The notes beneath the pieces are model-generated. The model had not been told where the DNA came from and did no database searches. It worked only from the letters and a program-made list of their open reading frames with translations. This document shows, piece after piece, positions 63,927 through 64,000 of a DNA stretch of 64,000 nucleotides. Source of the stretch: DASUPK01 sp963843085 (lineage in GTDB: Bacteria; Actinomycetota; Thermoleophilia; Solirubrobacterales; 70-9); assembly GCA_963843085.1 (NCBI GenBank), contig CAWJJG010000011.1, forward strand, positions 1,302,001-1,366,000. The letters run 5' to 3'. The first letter of the stretch is position 1. Every line of letters starts with the position of its first letter. The translations under genes were made by a program, and so were the position numbers.

Positions 63927-64000
63927 CGGTCCTCACTCTCCCCTCTTCACCGGATCGACCCGCACCTCCGAGCAGGGAGGCGCGCGGGTTCTGGCCGTTC
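63919..64000 (-). CDS. C-terminal end of a gene upstream of hspR (possibly dnaJ)
   Basis: A minus-strand frame enters at the window edge and stops at TGA 63921-63919, reading NGQNPRASLLGGAGRSGEEG..., and overlaps the hspR start by 8 bases. The NPRA-containing end and position before hspR fit the dnaK-grpE-dnaJ-hspR order of actinobacteria, but too little is visible to be sure. Confidence 0.4.
   Translation of the reverse strand, partial: NGQNPRASLLGGAGRSGEEGRVRTDG

Overview
This is a GC-rich chromosomal window with dense, mostly operonic genes, many GTG starts and many 1-4 base start/stop overlaps. Several traits point to a Gram-positive, high-GC actinobacterium: an HspR-type repressor near clpB, a DUF3105 protein, an Rv2578c-type radical SAM protein, an AlkZ-like glycosylase, a small PurL with separate PurS and PurQ, and an LPS-free set of wall hydrolases. 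My best guess is Thermoleophilia (Solirubrobacterales/Gaiellales relatives). That placement is an inference from gene content; no rRNA is present to test it. I see no insertion sequence, prophage, CRISPR array or replication origin.

Layout. 1-6258: surface polysaccharide cluster with four glycosyltransferases, an undecaprenyl-phosphate sugar transferase, a GNAT protein and a FemAB/BioF2-like GNAT protein. 6300-20767: mixed housekeeping genes, including a PGRP amidase, a DUF3105 protein, hydrolases, metF, a universal stress protein divergent from a LysR regulator, an ammonium transporter with a structured leader, an AlkZ-like DNA glycosylase, tRNA-Ala(CGC), a membrane diguanylate cyclase and a long acidic Pro/Glu-rich protein. 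20774-27213: glutamate dehydrogenase, tRNA-Ala(TGC), membrane proteins, a D,D-carboxypeptidase, a rhomboid protease and a secreted peptidoglycan-binding protein. 27274-35552: one continuous minus-strand pyruvate dehydrogenase and lipoylation block (lpd, a TMEM175-like channel, a DsbA/HCCA-isomerase-like protein, E1 alpha, E1 beta, E2, a SnoaL-like protein, lipB, lipA). 35597-40918: a TetR module and thiamine synthesis (thiE divergent from a TPP riboswitch, then thiO and a fused thiS-thiG). 41035-43249: a SplB-like radical SAM gene behind an SOS box, an Rrf2 regulator, tRNA-Lys(TTT) and an HNH nuclease gene broken by a stop. 43256-56100: a long purine operon (GYD protein, purD, purE, purB, a glutaredoxin/GST-N-like protein, purC, purS, purQ, purL, a secreted beta-propeller-like protein, purF, purN, purH). 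56209-64000: a methyltransferase, an enoyl-CoA hydratase-like protein, a secreted lytic transglycosylase with a membrane-anchored partner, ClpB, a SnoaL-like protein, HspR and the end of another gene, possibly dnaJ.

How the parts work together. The first cluster assembles and exports a lipid-linked glycan. The lpd-to-lipA block groups three enzyme components of pyruvate dehydrogenase with both enzymes that make its lipoyl cofactor. The purine operon covers most of PRPP to IMP plus adenylosuccinate lyase, but purM and purK are not in the window. The thiamine genes carry their own riboswitch. The items most worth a second look are the thiS-thiG fusion, the perfect SOS box before the SplB-like gene, the TGA replacing a zinc-ligand Cys codon in the HNH gene, the acidic linker protein with recognisable ends, the structured amt leader, and unexpected genes inside the PDH and purine operons.
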